From assembly GCF_039543525.1 (NCBI RefSeq), contig NZ_BAABJX010000024.1, positions 62,001 to 126,000 of the forward strand: a DNA stretch of 64,000 nucleotides. The letters are read 5' to 3'. Shown piece after piece: positions 53,972-63,122 of the stretch; the first letter of the stretch is position 1, and every line of letters begins with the position of its first letter. This stretch comes from Algivirga pacifica (GTDB lineage: Bacteria > Bacteroidota > Bacteroidia > Cytophagales > Flammeovirgaceae). The notes below the pieces were generated by a model. That model was not told the origin of the DNA and searched no databases. It was given only the letters and a program-made list of their open reading frames with translations. Position numbers and translations under genes: made by a program.

Positions 53972-54901
53972 TTACTTGACAAGAGATACCGCTTGCATCT
54001 GTTGATCCAGATAAGCCGCTAAATCCAACAAATACCTAGCAACCTCCTTATAAAATACCTTATCTATTTTCTCATACGTATCTGTGGTCTCATGATAATC
54101 TTTATGGTCTTCCACTCCAAAGTAAAGAAATGGGATATCCCTTTGATAAAAAGTCCCATGATCAGAAGCATTTAACCAATTGTCTTTTCCCTTATCCCTG
54201 GGAGTATCATGTCCAAACACCAATGTAAAAAGGGAAGGCGTAGGTCCCTCCTCTATGAGATTTTTCAAGGCTGGATATTGATATGTTCCCACTGCAAATA
54301 GTGTTGGACTTTCTGTTGCTCTACTTAACATGTCCATATTAATGTTGAGTAAAGTTTGCTTCATTAACCGTCCATGATCCTTTGCAAATGCTTTAATTCC
54401 CAATAATCCTTGCTCTTCGGCATCTGTTGCAATGAAAATTAAATGATGAACAGGAGGGTGAGTCTTAAAGTATGTCATTAAGGCCAATAGTACAGCTACC
54501 CCGGAAGCATTATCATCCGCACCATTATATATCTCAAAGCCCGCTTTCCCCAAGTGATCATAGTGGGCTGTAAATATGATATATTCCTCTTTTCCTGAAG
54601 TTCCTGGAATAAAACTTACGATATTCTTCCCTAGTATCTTTTTGCCTCTCCTTAAAACATAAGGAAAATGATGAAAGTAATCTTCATTCTTATAAGGTGA
54701 TACTCCTATCCTCTTCATTCTTTGAATTATATAATCGGCGGCCATATCAGCACCAGCCGTTCCAGACTTTCTTCCTTCCATAGAATCACTGGAAAGAACT
54801 TCAACGTCACGAAAGAGTAATTCCTCATCTAAAGATTGAGCATTTAAATCAAGCGTAAAAAAAACAGCAACTGTTAATAGGTAGCGTTGTAGTAATGTCA
54901 T
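53972..54901 (-). CDS. Secreted M28 family metallopeptidase
   Basis: The 309-residue product has a signal peptide (cut after LNAQ). The M28 zinc motifs are visible: FTAHYDHLG, NGADDNASGVA, ATDAEEQGLLG, MDMLSR and the late HETTDTYEKID. M28 enzymes are aminopeptidases acting on exported substrates. Convergent with the tRNA-like array; the helix-hairpin-helix gene lies 47 bp upstream and may be co-transcribed. Confidence 0.93.
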   Translation of the reverse strand: MTLLQRYLLTVAVFFTLDLNAQSLDEELLFRDVEVLSSDSMEGRKSGTAGADMAADYIIQRMKRIGVSPYKNEDYFHHFPYVLRRGKKILGKNIVSFIPGTSGKEEYIIFTAHYDHLGKAGFEIYNGADDNASGVAVLLALMTYFKTHPPVHHLIFIATDAEEQGLLGIKAFAKDHGRLMKQTLLNINMDMLSRATESPTLFAVGTYQYPALKNLIEEGPTPSLFTLVFGHDTPRDKGKDNWLNASDHGTFYQRDIPFLYFGVEDHKDYHETTDTYEKIDKVFYKEVARYLLDLAAYLDQQMQAVSLVK

Positions 54902-54948
54902 AAGAGAAAAAGTTCAGGTTTTATCCCAATAAAATACTACTAATCCTC

Positions 54949-55770
54949 TCACAAATCAAATCGAAGATAGGGTTTAAGTTTCTCTAAAGCGGATTTTCTC
55001 ACAGCCTTTACTTGTAATAATACCTTAAAGCTTGGGTAAGCTCCTTGTTTTTTTCTGTGTCGTATAATGCTTCCAGCTTCTTTGGCTGTAAGATAAGGGT
55101 GCTTTTTAAGCTGTTGATAAGAGCAATTATTAATAGAGATAGTATGTATATTTTTGACGGAAATCTGTGTTGCTTCTCTTAGCAGTATCAGGTGCTGCTC
55201 CTTTATTCCCCATACCTCTTTCAGTTGCTCTTGGGAATAATAGCTTCCACCCAATAAACGTCTATACTTTACAACTCTTTGAGCCAAGTACACTGGCAGC
55301 CCTATTTTCTGTAATTCATCAGCAGTAACCTGATTCAATAATACCTTTGTTTTACGTACTGGTATACTCATCCAAGGCTCCAGTAAGCGATATATAGAAT
55401 CTGTCATACCATAAACACCCATCAATTGCTGTTTATAATTAAAGCTCCCTCCTTTTAATCTATAATCTACCAAACGATAGGCTAGTTTAGAGGGCACTCC
55501 TACCTGCTTCCAATCCCACACATCCATCGTATCAGGCAGAAAGTATTTCTTCTGTCTTTGATGAGATGACTTCGATGAATGTACTCTAGGCTCCTGCAAT
55601 ACTTGTTTCAGGCTATCTAGTTGGTTCTCTTCTAATGTTCCTAAAGAAACAGGCTGCGAAAAAAGAAAATGTATTCCTGTAGAAAGGATGACAAAAAGTA
55701 TCGTCAACCCAACAATACCATTGATTTCCCTATGGGTCCAACCAAAAATCTTTTTAAACCAATACTGCAT
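54949..55770 (-). CDS. Membrane-anchored helix-hairpin-helix (ComEA-like) protein
   Basis: The 273-residue product has an N-terminal membrane segment (EINGIVGLTILFVILSTGIHFLF), then helix-hairpin-helix units (LNQVTADELQKIGLPVYLAQRVVKYRRLLGG; ISINNCSYQQLKKHPYLTAKEAGSIIRHRKKQGAY; FKVLLQVKAVRKSALEKLKPY). ComEA-type proteins bind DNA in the periplasm during uptake. In Bacteroidota the family is widespread and the role is not proven. Confidence 0.85.
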   Translation of the reverse strand: MQYWFKKIFGWTHREINGIVGLTILFVILSTGIHFLFSQPVSLGTLEENQLDSLKQVLQEPRVHSSKSSHQRQKKYFLPDTMDVWDWKQVGVPSKLAYRLVDYRLKGGSFNYKQQLMGVYGMTDSIYRLLEPWMSIPVRKTKVLLNQVTADELQKIGLPVYLAQRVVKYRRLLGGSYYSQEQLKEVWGIKEQHLILLREATQISVKNIHTISINNCSYQQLKKHPYLTAKEAGSIIRHRKKQGAYPSFKVLLQVKAVRKSALEKLKPYLRFDL

Positions 55771-55858
55771 ATGATACTTCTTTCACTTATAAATAGGATA
55801 GAGTATCAATAATTGTAAAAATATTCCTTTGGTCATCCTCTAAACCATAGGAAAAACA

Positions 55859-55866
55859 TAACTTTG
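55859..55866 (+). promoter_or_regulatory. TAnnTTTG -7 box upstream of udk
   Basis: TAACTTTG matches the consensus and lies 40 bp before the udk ATG. A TTTG at 55828 is too far upstream (27 bp) for a good -33 box. Confidence 0.45.
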
Positions 55867-55905
55867 TAAGATTATCATGCAATTTCAGCTTAGTCAACAG
55901 AAATA

Positions 55906-56532
55906 ATGAAACCATACATAATTGTAGGACTTGCCGGTGGAACTGGCTGTGGTAAAACCACCATTGCACAACGGTTGTTGGATATCGGAGAAGATGTCGT
56001 GCTCTTGGAACAAGATGCTTATTACAAAGACTTAAGTGACCTACCGATGTCTCAAAGAATTAATAATAACTTTGACCATCCTGAATCTTTAGACTTTGAC
56101 CTTCTTATTGAACATGTTAAAACGTTGAAAGAAGGAAATGCTGTCGATTGCCCCACATATGACTTCTCTACACACTCCCGTCAAGCTGAGACAAAAGCAC
56201 TCGCTCCTTCTAAGATCATTCTCGTAGAAGGGATTCTCATTTTTGCTATTAAGGAGCTACGTGACCTGATGGATATGAAGATATTTGTCGATACGGATGA
56301 TGACGAACGTTTATTACGTAGAATTGAGAGAGATATCCAAGAAAGGGGACGAACATTTGAGTCTGTTCGAGACCAATATTTAAGTACGGTAAAACCCATG
56401 CACCTGGAATTTGTTGAGCCTACCAAAAGATATGCGGATATCATTATCCCTAGGGGAGGAGAGAATAGAGTGGCAATTAATATGGTCGTAGCCAAACTTA
56501 AACGAATCCTTAAAAAAGGACATATGGACTAG
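55906..56532 (+). CDS. udk: Uridine kinase
   Basis: This enzyme phosphorylates uridine and cytidine in pyrimidine salvage. The 208-residue product has the P-loop GLAGGTGCGKTTIA, the substrate motif EQDAYYKDLSDL, FDHPESLDFDLL, YDFSTHSRQ and the lid region RRIERDIQERGRTFESV. The length is normal. A heptamer palindrome follows the stop codon. Confidence 0.96.
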   Translation: MKPYIIVGLAGGTGCGKTTIAQRLLDIGEDVVLLEQDAYYKDLSDLPMSQRINNNFDHPESLDFDLLIEHVKTLKEGNAVDCPTYDFSTHSRQAETKALAPSKIILVEGILIFAIKELRDLMDMKIFVDTDDDERLLRRIERDIQERGRTFESVRDQYLSTVKPMHLEFVEPTKRYADIIIPRGGENRVAINMVVAKLKRILKKGHMD

Positions 56533-56535
56533 TTC

Positions 56536-56596
56536 AGTTTATCGCTTATCGCTTATAAACAATAAGCGATAAGCGATAAGCGATAAGCGATAAACT
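56536..56596. repeat. Palindrome with CGATAAG heptamer arms
   Basis: AGTTTATCGCTTATCGCTTA (56536-56555) is the inverse of the right arm ending GCGATAAACT. The right arm (56561-56595) holds five 7-bp units, the left arm about three. It lies between convergent udk and the GH73 gene. Confidence 0.85.
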
Positions 56597-56600
56597 AAGT

Positions 56601-57323
56601 TTAATTTTCTAAAGCCCTAATACGCTTCATTCCTATCTTATCATACTGCATAAGATTATTTTCTTCTATCAATTTGATAATCCTTCGATGATACTCCCTA
56701 TTCGTAGCATACCCTGCCTTTTTTAATCCTATAGCCCACCCTTTATAATCTGTAATCTTTAACTCAAACAAGGCCGCATAACGCCTGTTGTTCTTCAAAA
56801 AAAGGGCGTGATCCATATAGGAGTCCAATACCGAGTCATATTTTCTGAAACGATCATCCGGGCGATCATCCGAATGAATTACGTAAGGACCTGTCCACCC
56901 TCCATATGTCTTGATTCCAAAGTGATTGTTGGCTGTTTTAGCCAGCTTACTATTTCCATCTCCTGACTCAAAGATTCCTTGTGCCAACGTAATACTGGCC
57001 GGAACCTTATGCTTCACCATATTCTCGATCGCATAATCCTTAAAGTACTGAATATATTCCGCCCTGCTAAGCTTTCTATCTGGAGGGGAAATCACTCCTT
57101 GTCCTGAAGTGGATTCTTCTATTTTCTCTACAACTGTTTTTGAATCGTTCTGAACAGAAGTCGTTGACTCTGTCTCCGGTGAGGGTGTTAATACTTTTGC
57201 CTTGGCCATATCCGCAATACGGCGATCCTGCATCGCATGACGCTCTTCATAAGTCAAATGCATGAATTGCTTACAGGATGAAAACAGAGACAATGTCAAC
57301 AAAAAATATAAGGTCCTTTTCAT
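56601..57323 (-). CDS. Lipoprotein with a GH73 glucosaminidase domain
   Basis: The 240-residue product has a lipoprotein signal (LTLSLFSSC). After a Ser/Thr/Glu-rich linker, residues about 90-240 form a GH73/FlgJ-type endo-beta-N-acetylglucosaminidase domain (PASITLAQGIFESGDGNSKLAKTANNHFGIK; YDSVLDSYMDHALFLKNNRRYAALF; YKGWAIGLKKAGYATN). E in GIFESG is the expected catalytic acid. It would trim peptidoglycan near the outer membrane. Convergent with udk. Confidence 0.9.
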   Translation of the reverse strand: MKRTLYFLLTLSLFSSCKQFMHLTYEERHAMQDRRIADMAKAKVLTPSPETESTTSVQNDSKTVVEKIEESTSGQGVISPPDRKLSRAEYIQYFKDYAIENMVKHKVPASITLAQGIFESGDGNSKLAKTANNHFGIKTYGGWTGPYVIHSDDRPDDRFRKYDSVLDSYMDHALFLKNNRRYAALFELKITDYKGWAIGLKKAGYATNREYHRRIIKLIEENNLMQYDKIGMKRIRALEN

Positions 57324-57538
57324 GTTGGCAATAGTTTTTAGTTAGTGTGTTCTCTCACAAGAATAGTACCCTAATCCTGTAGAACAAGCCTAAATAATTG
57401 GCTATTAGTAGTAAAGTCCAACTACCGTATTCCCAAAATTATATATTAAGCAGTATAAAAAATGTATTTGATGTTATTGCTATAATGATAGCACGATATA
57501 CTACCCTACATTTTCCAAAATATTATTCAGTAATAATG

Positions 57539-57592
57539 AAAAAAGGGAAAAGGAATACTGTCTATCAACAAGACCTCAATTCCTTCTCCCCT
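57539..57592 (-). terminator. Terminator downstream of glyS
   Basis: On the minus strand GGGAGAAGGAAT pairs with ATTCCTTTTCCC (one G-U) and TTTTTTC follows. The rest of the 315-bp gap 57324-57638 shows no other feature. Confidence 0.65.
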
Positions 57593-57638
57593 TATCGCCT
57601 TTTATTTACTGTTTTATGATACTATAAAACAACAAGAC

Positions 57639-59198
57639 TTATTTCAGTTCTTTCAAGAGATGTCTCAAAGAAACTTTCTCCCCGATAAAAGCGTGTAATT
57701 CGCTGATTGGCATACGGAACTGCTCCATAGTATCACGCTCACGTACTGTCACTGTATTGTCCTCCAAGGTCTGGTGGTCAACTGTAATACAGTAAGGAGT
57801 ACCTACCAAGTCCTGTCTGGTGTAACGCTTACCTATCGCATCCTTCTCCTCGTACGTAATATTGAAGTCATACTGTAGCTCTTGCATCACTTCTGATGCC
57901 TTAGCTGGCAAGCCATCTTTTTTCGTCAATGGGAATATCGCAGCTTTCACTGGAGCCAACGCAGGGTGGAACTTCAAGTAAGTTCTTTCTTTTGTCTTTT
58001 CTCCATCCTGAACAGTCTCTTCCGTATAAGCACCTGCCAATACAGACAAGAACATACGATCCAATCCTACTGAAGTTTCGATCACGTAAGGAACCACATT
58101 CTGGTTCATATCATTATCAAAATACTGTAGCTTTCTACCTGACAACTCTTGGTGAGCACCCAAGTCAAAGTCTGTACGAGAGTGAATACCTTCCAACTCT
58201 TTTGTACCAAATGGGAACTTAAACTCAATATCTACAGCTGCATTCGCATAGTGTGCTGTTTTCAAGTGGTCATGGAAGATATAGTTATCTTTATTCCCCA
58301 CTAGATGATGCCACTTCATACGCAGGTCTTTCCAGTACTCGTACCACTCCATCTCTGTACCTGGCTTCACGAAGAATTGCATTTCCATCTGCTCAAACTC
58401 ACGCATACGGAAAATAAACTGACGTGCTACGATCTCGTTACGGAATGCCTTACCGATTTGAGCGATACCAAACGGAGGGCGCAAACGAGAAGTGTTCATC
58501 ACGTTCAGGAAGTTCACAAAAATACCTTGAGCCGTTTCTGGACGAAGATAGATTTTTGCAGCGTCTCCTGATACCGCCCCTAGCTCTGTAGAGAACATTA
58601 GGTTGAATTGTCTAACGTCTGTCCAGTTTTTAGTTCCACTAATAGGACAAGCAATTTCACAGTCCTCGATCAATTGCTTCAATGCTGCCATATCCTCGTT
58701 CTCAAGGGCTTCTTTCATTCTGCCCTCAATCTCCTCGATTTTCTTTTTGTTACGAAGAACGTTAGGGTTCGTTTCCAGGAACTGCGCTTCATCAAAGTCG
58801 TCCCCAAAACGCTTTCTACCTTTAGTTACTTCCTTATCAATTTTCGCCTGATATTTAGCGATATGATCCTCCAGCAATACATCTGCTCTGTAACGCTTTT
58901 TAGAATCTTTATTGTCAACCAATGGATCATTAAAGGCATCCACGTGTCCTGAGGCTTTCCATACCTGAGAGTCCATGAAAATCGATGAATCGATTCCCAC
59001 AATATTAGGATGCATCTGCACCATCGCTGCCCACCAGTAATCCTTAATGTTTTTCTTTAGGGCTGCTCCATTGGGACCATAATCATATACTGCCTGTAAA
59101 CCACCATATATTTCACTGGAAGGAAATACGAAACCATACTCTTTAGAGTGTGCTACTATTTTCTGAAATACGTTTTCCTGATTCTTGTCTTTTGCCAT
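57639..59198 (-). CDS. glyS: Glycyl-tRNA synthetase (dimeric, single-chain type)
   Basis: This 519-residue class II synthetase charges tRNA-Gly. It is the eukaryote/archaea-like homodimer type, not the bacterial alpha2-beta2 type. Visible motifs are VFPSSEIYGGLQAVYDYGPNG, LMFSTELGAVSGDAAKIYLRPETAQGIF, PFGIAQIGKAFRNEI (motif 2 region), and the C-terminal anticodon-binding stretch PLTKKDGLPAKASEVM. It stands alone with a long 5' leader. Confidence 0.97.
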   Translation of the reverse strand: MAKDKNQENVFQKIVAHSKEYGFVFPSSEIYGGLQAVYDYGPNGAALKKNIKDYWWAAMVQMHPNIVGIDSSIFMDSQVWKASGHVDAFNDPLVDNKDSKKRYRADVLLEDHIAKYQAKIDKEVTKGRKRFGDDFDEAQFLETNPNVLRNKKKIEEIEGRMKEALENEDMAALKQLIEDCEIACPISGTKNWTDVRQFNLMFSTELGAVSGDAAKIYLRPETAQGIFVNFLNVMNTSRLRPPFGIAQIGKAFRNEIVARQFIFRMREFEQMEMQFFVKPGTEMEWYEYWKDLRMKWHHLVGNKDNYIFHDHLKTAHYANAAVDIEFKFPFGTKELEGIHSRTDFDLGAHQELSGRKLQYFDNDMNQNVVPYVIETSVGLDRMFLSVLAGAYTEETVQDGEKTKERTYLKFHPALAPVKAAIFPLTKKDGLPAKASEVMQELQYDFNITYEEKDAIGKRYTRQDLVGTPYCITVDHQTLEDNTVTVRERDTMEQFRMPISELHAFIGEKVSLRHLLKELK

Positions 59199-59600
59199 TT
59201 TGGATCACTTAGTGATAATAAAATAATTATAGAACATGCAGTAATACATACACTACTTCCGAATCGTTTAAACAAGGTATTTTCCTAATGATATACCATT
59301 CCTCTCCTCTATCTCCCTTCTGCTATTCCCTGCCTGATCTCCTCCAAAAACCTGTTATGAATTGTTGTCGAAAGCACAAAAAAAGTGATTCATTACTACA
59401 AATTGCATTTACCTTAGCAAAGATATAAAAATACAGAAATAAACAGTAATTCAATACATTTTCCCCAATACAACATCAGTGTAATAGTCCCTTAAAGCAG
59501 CATTCGAAAAAAAGGAATAAAAAAATATTAGATAACAAAAAGCATCCCTTTTTTTGAAAAAAATTATAATATTCAAATAAATCTACCCGAAGAAGATACT
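59199..59600. other. Non-coding region between glyS and the voltage-sensor-like gene
   Basis: The region is AT-rich. CAAAGATA at 59418-59425 is a -7 box (TATCTTTG) on the minus strand, a possible glyS promoter that would give a leader of more than 200 nt. No reading frame of note. Confidence 0.35.
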
Positions 59601-60635
59601 ATGAAACAACACACCACCACCAACGTCAGTAGAGAAAACATCAAACTTATTATTCTTGATGTAATAATGCTATGCGTTCTGGGTTGTAATTTATTATTTA
59701 TCTTCTTCCATGATCTTTTCCGAAGCCAATGGGTACGGGAATTTGTTTATGATCTGTCTCCTGCCTTTCATGACTTTTATGCCAAAACACTTTATGAGAA
59801 TTTTGACTTGATTGATGGCGTTTTCGTCTTAATATACCTTAGTGAATTCTTTTTTAGTTGGTATCAGGCTGTACGCAGCAAACGTTACAGCAAATGGTTC
59901 TTTTATCCTTTCCTTCATTTTTATGACTTACTAGGAAGTTTACCTTTCGAAAGTTTGCGCTGGATGCGACTATTTAGGGTCGCTGCCATTATCTATCGCT
60001 TACATATCGCCAAAGTTATTGACTTACAAAAAAGTGAACTATTTCGTACCGCCTATTATTACTATGAGGTAATCATGGAGGAAATCTCTGACCGGGTAGT
60101 AATCAATGTACTTAAGGGCGTAAAAACAGAAGTGCGTAGAGGCAATCAACTTTTTGATGAAGTGATCACCAAGGTTGTCTACCCCAACAAAAGTGAATTG
60201 ATTAGCTACGGAGCTCAAAAAATTAGTCGTGCCGTACACACCACTTATCAAATCTACAAAGAGGATACTTCCGACTATGTAGAAGGGTTAGTCAAAGATG
60301 TAGTACAGCATAATGATGAAGTCAAAAGCCTGAAACTCGTTCCTATTGCGGGAAACTACGTAGCACACCGTATCGAAATTGCTGCCCATGAAATTGTTAT
60401 GACAGTTATTGAAGAAATCCTAAATGACCTCTCTTCCCCAGAAAAAGTCAAAAAAGTGGAAGAAGTAGCCGATCAGGCTATTGAGACTTTCTTGAGAGAC
60501 AAGGGCGGCCCTTCTTTGGACCTTGAAGTTACGGATATTGTTTGTCAGGTCATTGACTTACTCATCAAGCAAGTAAATGTCAAGCAATGGAAGCTAAGAG
60601 ACCCTGATCTTCCTGACAGTGCTGAAGAAGTTTAA
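59601..60635 (+). CDS. Membrane protein with a voltage-sensor-like S1-S4 region
   Basis: The 344-residue product has about four hydrophobic helices in the first 130 residues (LIILDVIMLCVLGCNLLFIFF; FDLIDGVFVLIYLSEFFF; FFYPFLHFYDLLGSL; then S4). The last is an S4-like helix with Arg every third residue (RWMRLFRVAAIIYRLH). No pore loop or selectivity filter follows. Residues 130-344 are a soluble, helix-rich charged domain. Family members are often called ion transporters by similarity. A sensor or regulator role is possible; ion flux is not shown. Confidence 0.6.
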   Translation: MKQHTTTNVSRENIKLIILDVIMLCVLGCNLLFIFFHDLFRSQWVREFVYDLSPAFHDFYAKTLYENFDLIDGVFVLIYLSEFFFSWYQAVRSKRYSKWFFYPFLHFYDLLGSLPFESLRWMRLFRVAAIIYRLHIAKVIDLQKSELFRTAYYYYEVIMEEISDRVVINVLKGVKTEVRRGNQLFDEVITKVVYPNKSELISYGAQKISRAVHTTYQIYKEDTSDYVEGLVKDVVQHNDEVKSLKLVPIAGNYVAHRIEIAAHEIVMTVIEEILNDLSSPEKVKKVEEVADQAIETFLRDKGGPSLDLEVTDIVCQVIDLLIKQVNVKQWKLRDPDLPDSAEEV

Positions 60636-61007
60636 TCAATCTTCTGTTTCTTTTTCTTTACGCTGACGTTGATCAATCATTAGCATATATACTGATGCAA
60701 TCAATAAAGAAGAAGTATAAGCCAAAGCCATAGGGGAAGGATCTCCTATCCAATACAAGTACACAGCAATGACTAGGGCGATGAGTAACAGTGGCCATCC
60801 CACACTACTAAAATTAATTAAAGGTCTTTTTTGAGACTCCCGAACGACTCTCTCTAGTTCTTCTTCATCAATTTTCCGAATAGCAGCACTAATTTCTTCA
60901 TCTGTATAGCCTTCATGGACCATAGATCGACGAATTTCAGGGTATGTTGAGCCTGAAGCTCTCAGGTTTTTAAAATGATGGAGGTCAAGTGGTGGTCTGG
61001 TGTTCAT
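60636..61007 (-). CDS. Small membrane protein of unknown function
   Basis: The 123-residue product has a soluble N-terminal part with an EEISAAIRKIDEEELERVVRE helix and two C-terminal membrane segments (VGWPLLLIALVIAVYLYWIG; MALAYTSSLLIASVYMLMI). It ends RQRKEKETED. I do not recognise the family. Its stop codon abuts that of the convergent neighbour with no base between. Confidence 0.65.
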   Translation of the reverse strand: MNTRPPLDLHHFKNLRASGSTYPEIRRSMVHEGYTDEEISAAIRKIDEEELERVVRESQKRPLINFSSVGWPLLLIALVIAVYLYWIGDPSPMALAYTSSLLIASVYMLMIDQRQRKEKETED

Positions 61008-61267
61008 GGGTTAGTAATTTAGTGATCGATAGGTTAGTTATTAGTCAAGGCAAGACAACCACAAGGGTAGCCCTTCCTTTCTCCTTTTAAAATAGAGATC
61101 ACATCAAACAATCAAAACCTGAACTCCTTTTCATCCAAGATGTTCTTTCTTGTATCCCTTATTTTTTCAGAATAATCACCATAATTGGGGGTGGACTATT
61201 AAATATTATTTAATCACCTTGTAAATCATACTTAGGACTTTTTTGTAAACAATAAACTATTCAACTT

Positions 61268-61543
61268 ATGGCTAACTATACATCCATATTTTCTTTGATT
61301 AAGGGAAAATACATTTTACATGAAAATGTATCTATTGTGATGAAAATACAAGGGATTACAATCCATCCGAATGGCTCTAGCATGAGTCTGGAATGTATTG
61401 ATGAAGATCAGAACATTCACCTAGTAGAATTTAATAGTAAATCTGTGATGGGATACCACTTATTCAATAGAAGTTTACAATTCTTCGACAACCTGGAAGA
61501 AGCTCAATTATTTGCTTCAGAGCAATTGGCATTTGAAAACTAA
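61268..61543 (+). CDS. Short hypothetical protein
   Basis: The 91-residue product has no signal peptide or membrane segment; it is beta-rich in the middle (SIVMKIQGITIHPNGSSMSLE; IHLVEFNSKSVMGYHLFN) and ends in a helix. I do not recognise the family. The preceding 260 bp show only a weak GACAACCACAAGGGTAGCC repeat near 61050. Confidence 0.55.
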   Translation: MANYTSIFSLIKGKYILHENVSIVMKIQGITIHPNGSSMSLECIDEDQNIHLVEFNSKSVMGYHLFNRSLQFFDNLEEAQLFASEQLAFEN

Positions 61544-61614
61544 AACTGACCATTTAACTCCCATACAACACTGCAAAACCCCTAAATCATTAACCCAACA
61601 CTTACACTTGTCTC

Positions 61615-62832
61615 ATGAATCTCTTAAAGGGAAAGATCCATCGATGGCTTGCTATAATATTCATTATGGCATTCTATACCACACCACTACAAGCTCAAAA
61701 AAATCCTGAGTTTCAAAATGAACAAGGAGAGGTTACGCATAAGGACTCTCTAAGCATCTATGGAGCTGTAAATACACTTGTCGCTCGTCTAGGTGAAGGA
61801 GAGTATGAAGTTCTACAAAACGTACCGAGATGGGGATTTTACCTGCAAAAGGCTTCTACTCGTACCCGTATTTCTATGATTGCACGTATGGAGTGGGGCG
61901 TCAATATGATCGAGAACAATACGGTCATCAATCCTGATGCTACGACCGCAGAAGACTTTCTACAAGATGGCATCGATGCTTTTACCACTCGTCAAGGCTA
62001 TATCGGCGTATCTCACCCAGTATGGGGTACCCTTACCATTGGTAAACAATGGAGTGTATACTACGATGTCTCCAATGTTACCGATTACTTTAATGTTTTT
62101 GGGAGTGCAGGGTCTGGTACCTATAACTTCTTCACAGATGGAGGTATAGAGGGCACTGGACGAGCAGATAAAGCGATTATTTATAGAAATAAGTATAAAG
62201 GATTCTCTTTAGGGCTGCAAAGTCAATTATTGGGAAATGTTTATCACTATGCCGCCTCCTTACGATATAAATTTAAAGAATTAGGGGTCACACTCGGAGC
62301 AGCCTATAATCGTGCAAATACCACTACTGATTTTGAAGGTATTGGGATTATCTTTCCTGACAAGACACTGGACTCACATGTATTATCGGCTTCTTATGAT
62401 AAAGGGGCTTGGTATTTTGGGTTATTGTACGCCAATCAGGACAGTGAATTTTTCAGCAGCAATCAACAAGTAATTATCCCTGACAATCCCACTGAAGAGC
62501 CTACTGAAGCTAGTATTTTAATAGAAATGCCCGCTATCGGTGTAGAACTTTATGGTCGATATCGGTTCAAGAAATTCTTTAATCTCTATGGAGGGTTCAA
62601 CTTACTTATCCCAAGGGCAGACAACGACTTGCCTCCACAAGTAGACAGTGACTTTCGTACATATTTCTGGACAACTGGTCTAGAATTTCGTACTGCTAAA
62701 GGTGCTGCGGCCTATTTTGAAGCCAAGTTGGACAATAGTATTAATGATAAGGGAAATGAAGTAAACAACCTTTATGCTTTAGGCCTACGTTACAATTTCA
62801 ACTTTGACTTCCTTACGCTTATTGAGCGATAG
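61615..62832 (+). CDS. Outer-membrane porin
   Basis: The 405-residue product has a signal peptide cut after LQAQ. The mature protein opens with a linker (KNPEFQNEQGEVTHKD) and then alternating beta strands of a 16-18-stranded porin barrel (IYGAVNTLVAR; GYIGVSHPVWGTLTIGKQWSVYYD; FSLGLQSQLLGN; LGVTLGAAYNRA; GLEFRTAKGAAAYFEAKL). It ends FNFDFLTLIER. The architecture fits a general or substrate-specific porin of the Gram-negative type; the substrate is not known. Confidence 0.8.
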   Translation: MNLLKGKIHRWLAIIFIMAFYTTPLQAQKNPEFQNEQGEVTHKDSLSIYGAVNTLVARLGEGEYEVLQNVPRWGFYLQKASTRTRISMIARMEWGVNMIENNTVINPDATTAEDFLQDGIDAFTTRQGYIGVSHPVWGTLTIGKQWSVYYDVSNVTDYFNVFGSAGSGTYNFFTDGGIEGTGRADKAIIYRNKYKGFSLGLQSQLLGNVYHYAASLRYKFKELGVTLGAAYNRANTTTDFEGIGIIFPDKTLDSHVLSASYDKGAWYFGLLYANQDSEFFSSNQQVIIPDNPTEEPTEASILIEMPAIGVELYGRYRFKKFFNLYGGFNLLIPRADNDLPPQVDSDFRTYFWTTGLEFRTAKGAAAYFEAKLDNSINDKGNEVNNLYALGLRYNFNFDFLTLIER

Positions 62833-62860
62833 GTCAGTTTATCCCAACACATGACCTCTG

Positions 62861-62950
62861 TTAATTGAATTTCATTCGTTTATTATGTTTAGTTGATATT
62901 CTTGAATCCGTATTTAATAATTTAAAGAATTCAACTAAACATCATAAACA
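62861..62950. repeat. Degenerate copy of the modular inverted repeat
   Basis: TTCGTTTATTATGTTTAGTTGA (62875-62896) is inverse to TCAACTAAACATCATAAACA (62931-62950). It belongs to the family at 1.9, 12.3-12.7 and 21 kb but has lost the GAGC hairpin. Confidence 0.6.
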
Positions 62951-63090
62951 CCTATTGCCTTTCAATTGTAATTAAACAATATGAGCAGAGTCTAATCTAT
63001 GGTCTTCTTTTCGAGCAAATGGTATTCAATACAAGAAATATGCTAAAAAAATGATTTTCCATCATTTTTCCTGCATAATTTTTGCTAGTA

Positions 63091-63115
63091 GCTATGATAT
63101 TTATCACATCATAGC
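63091..63115 (+). promoter_or_regulatory. Hairpin just upstream of the last gene
   Basis: GCTATGAT (63091-63098) pairs with ATCATAGC (63108-63115) over 8 bp, ending 8 nt before the ATG. It could influence translation start. Confidence 0.35.
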
Positions 63116-63122
63116 CAACACC

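Noticed and set aside
57398..57619. 73-codon reading frame between the GH73 gene and glyS
   Set aside because: It has no recognisable pattern and overlaps the glyS terminator stem.
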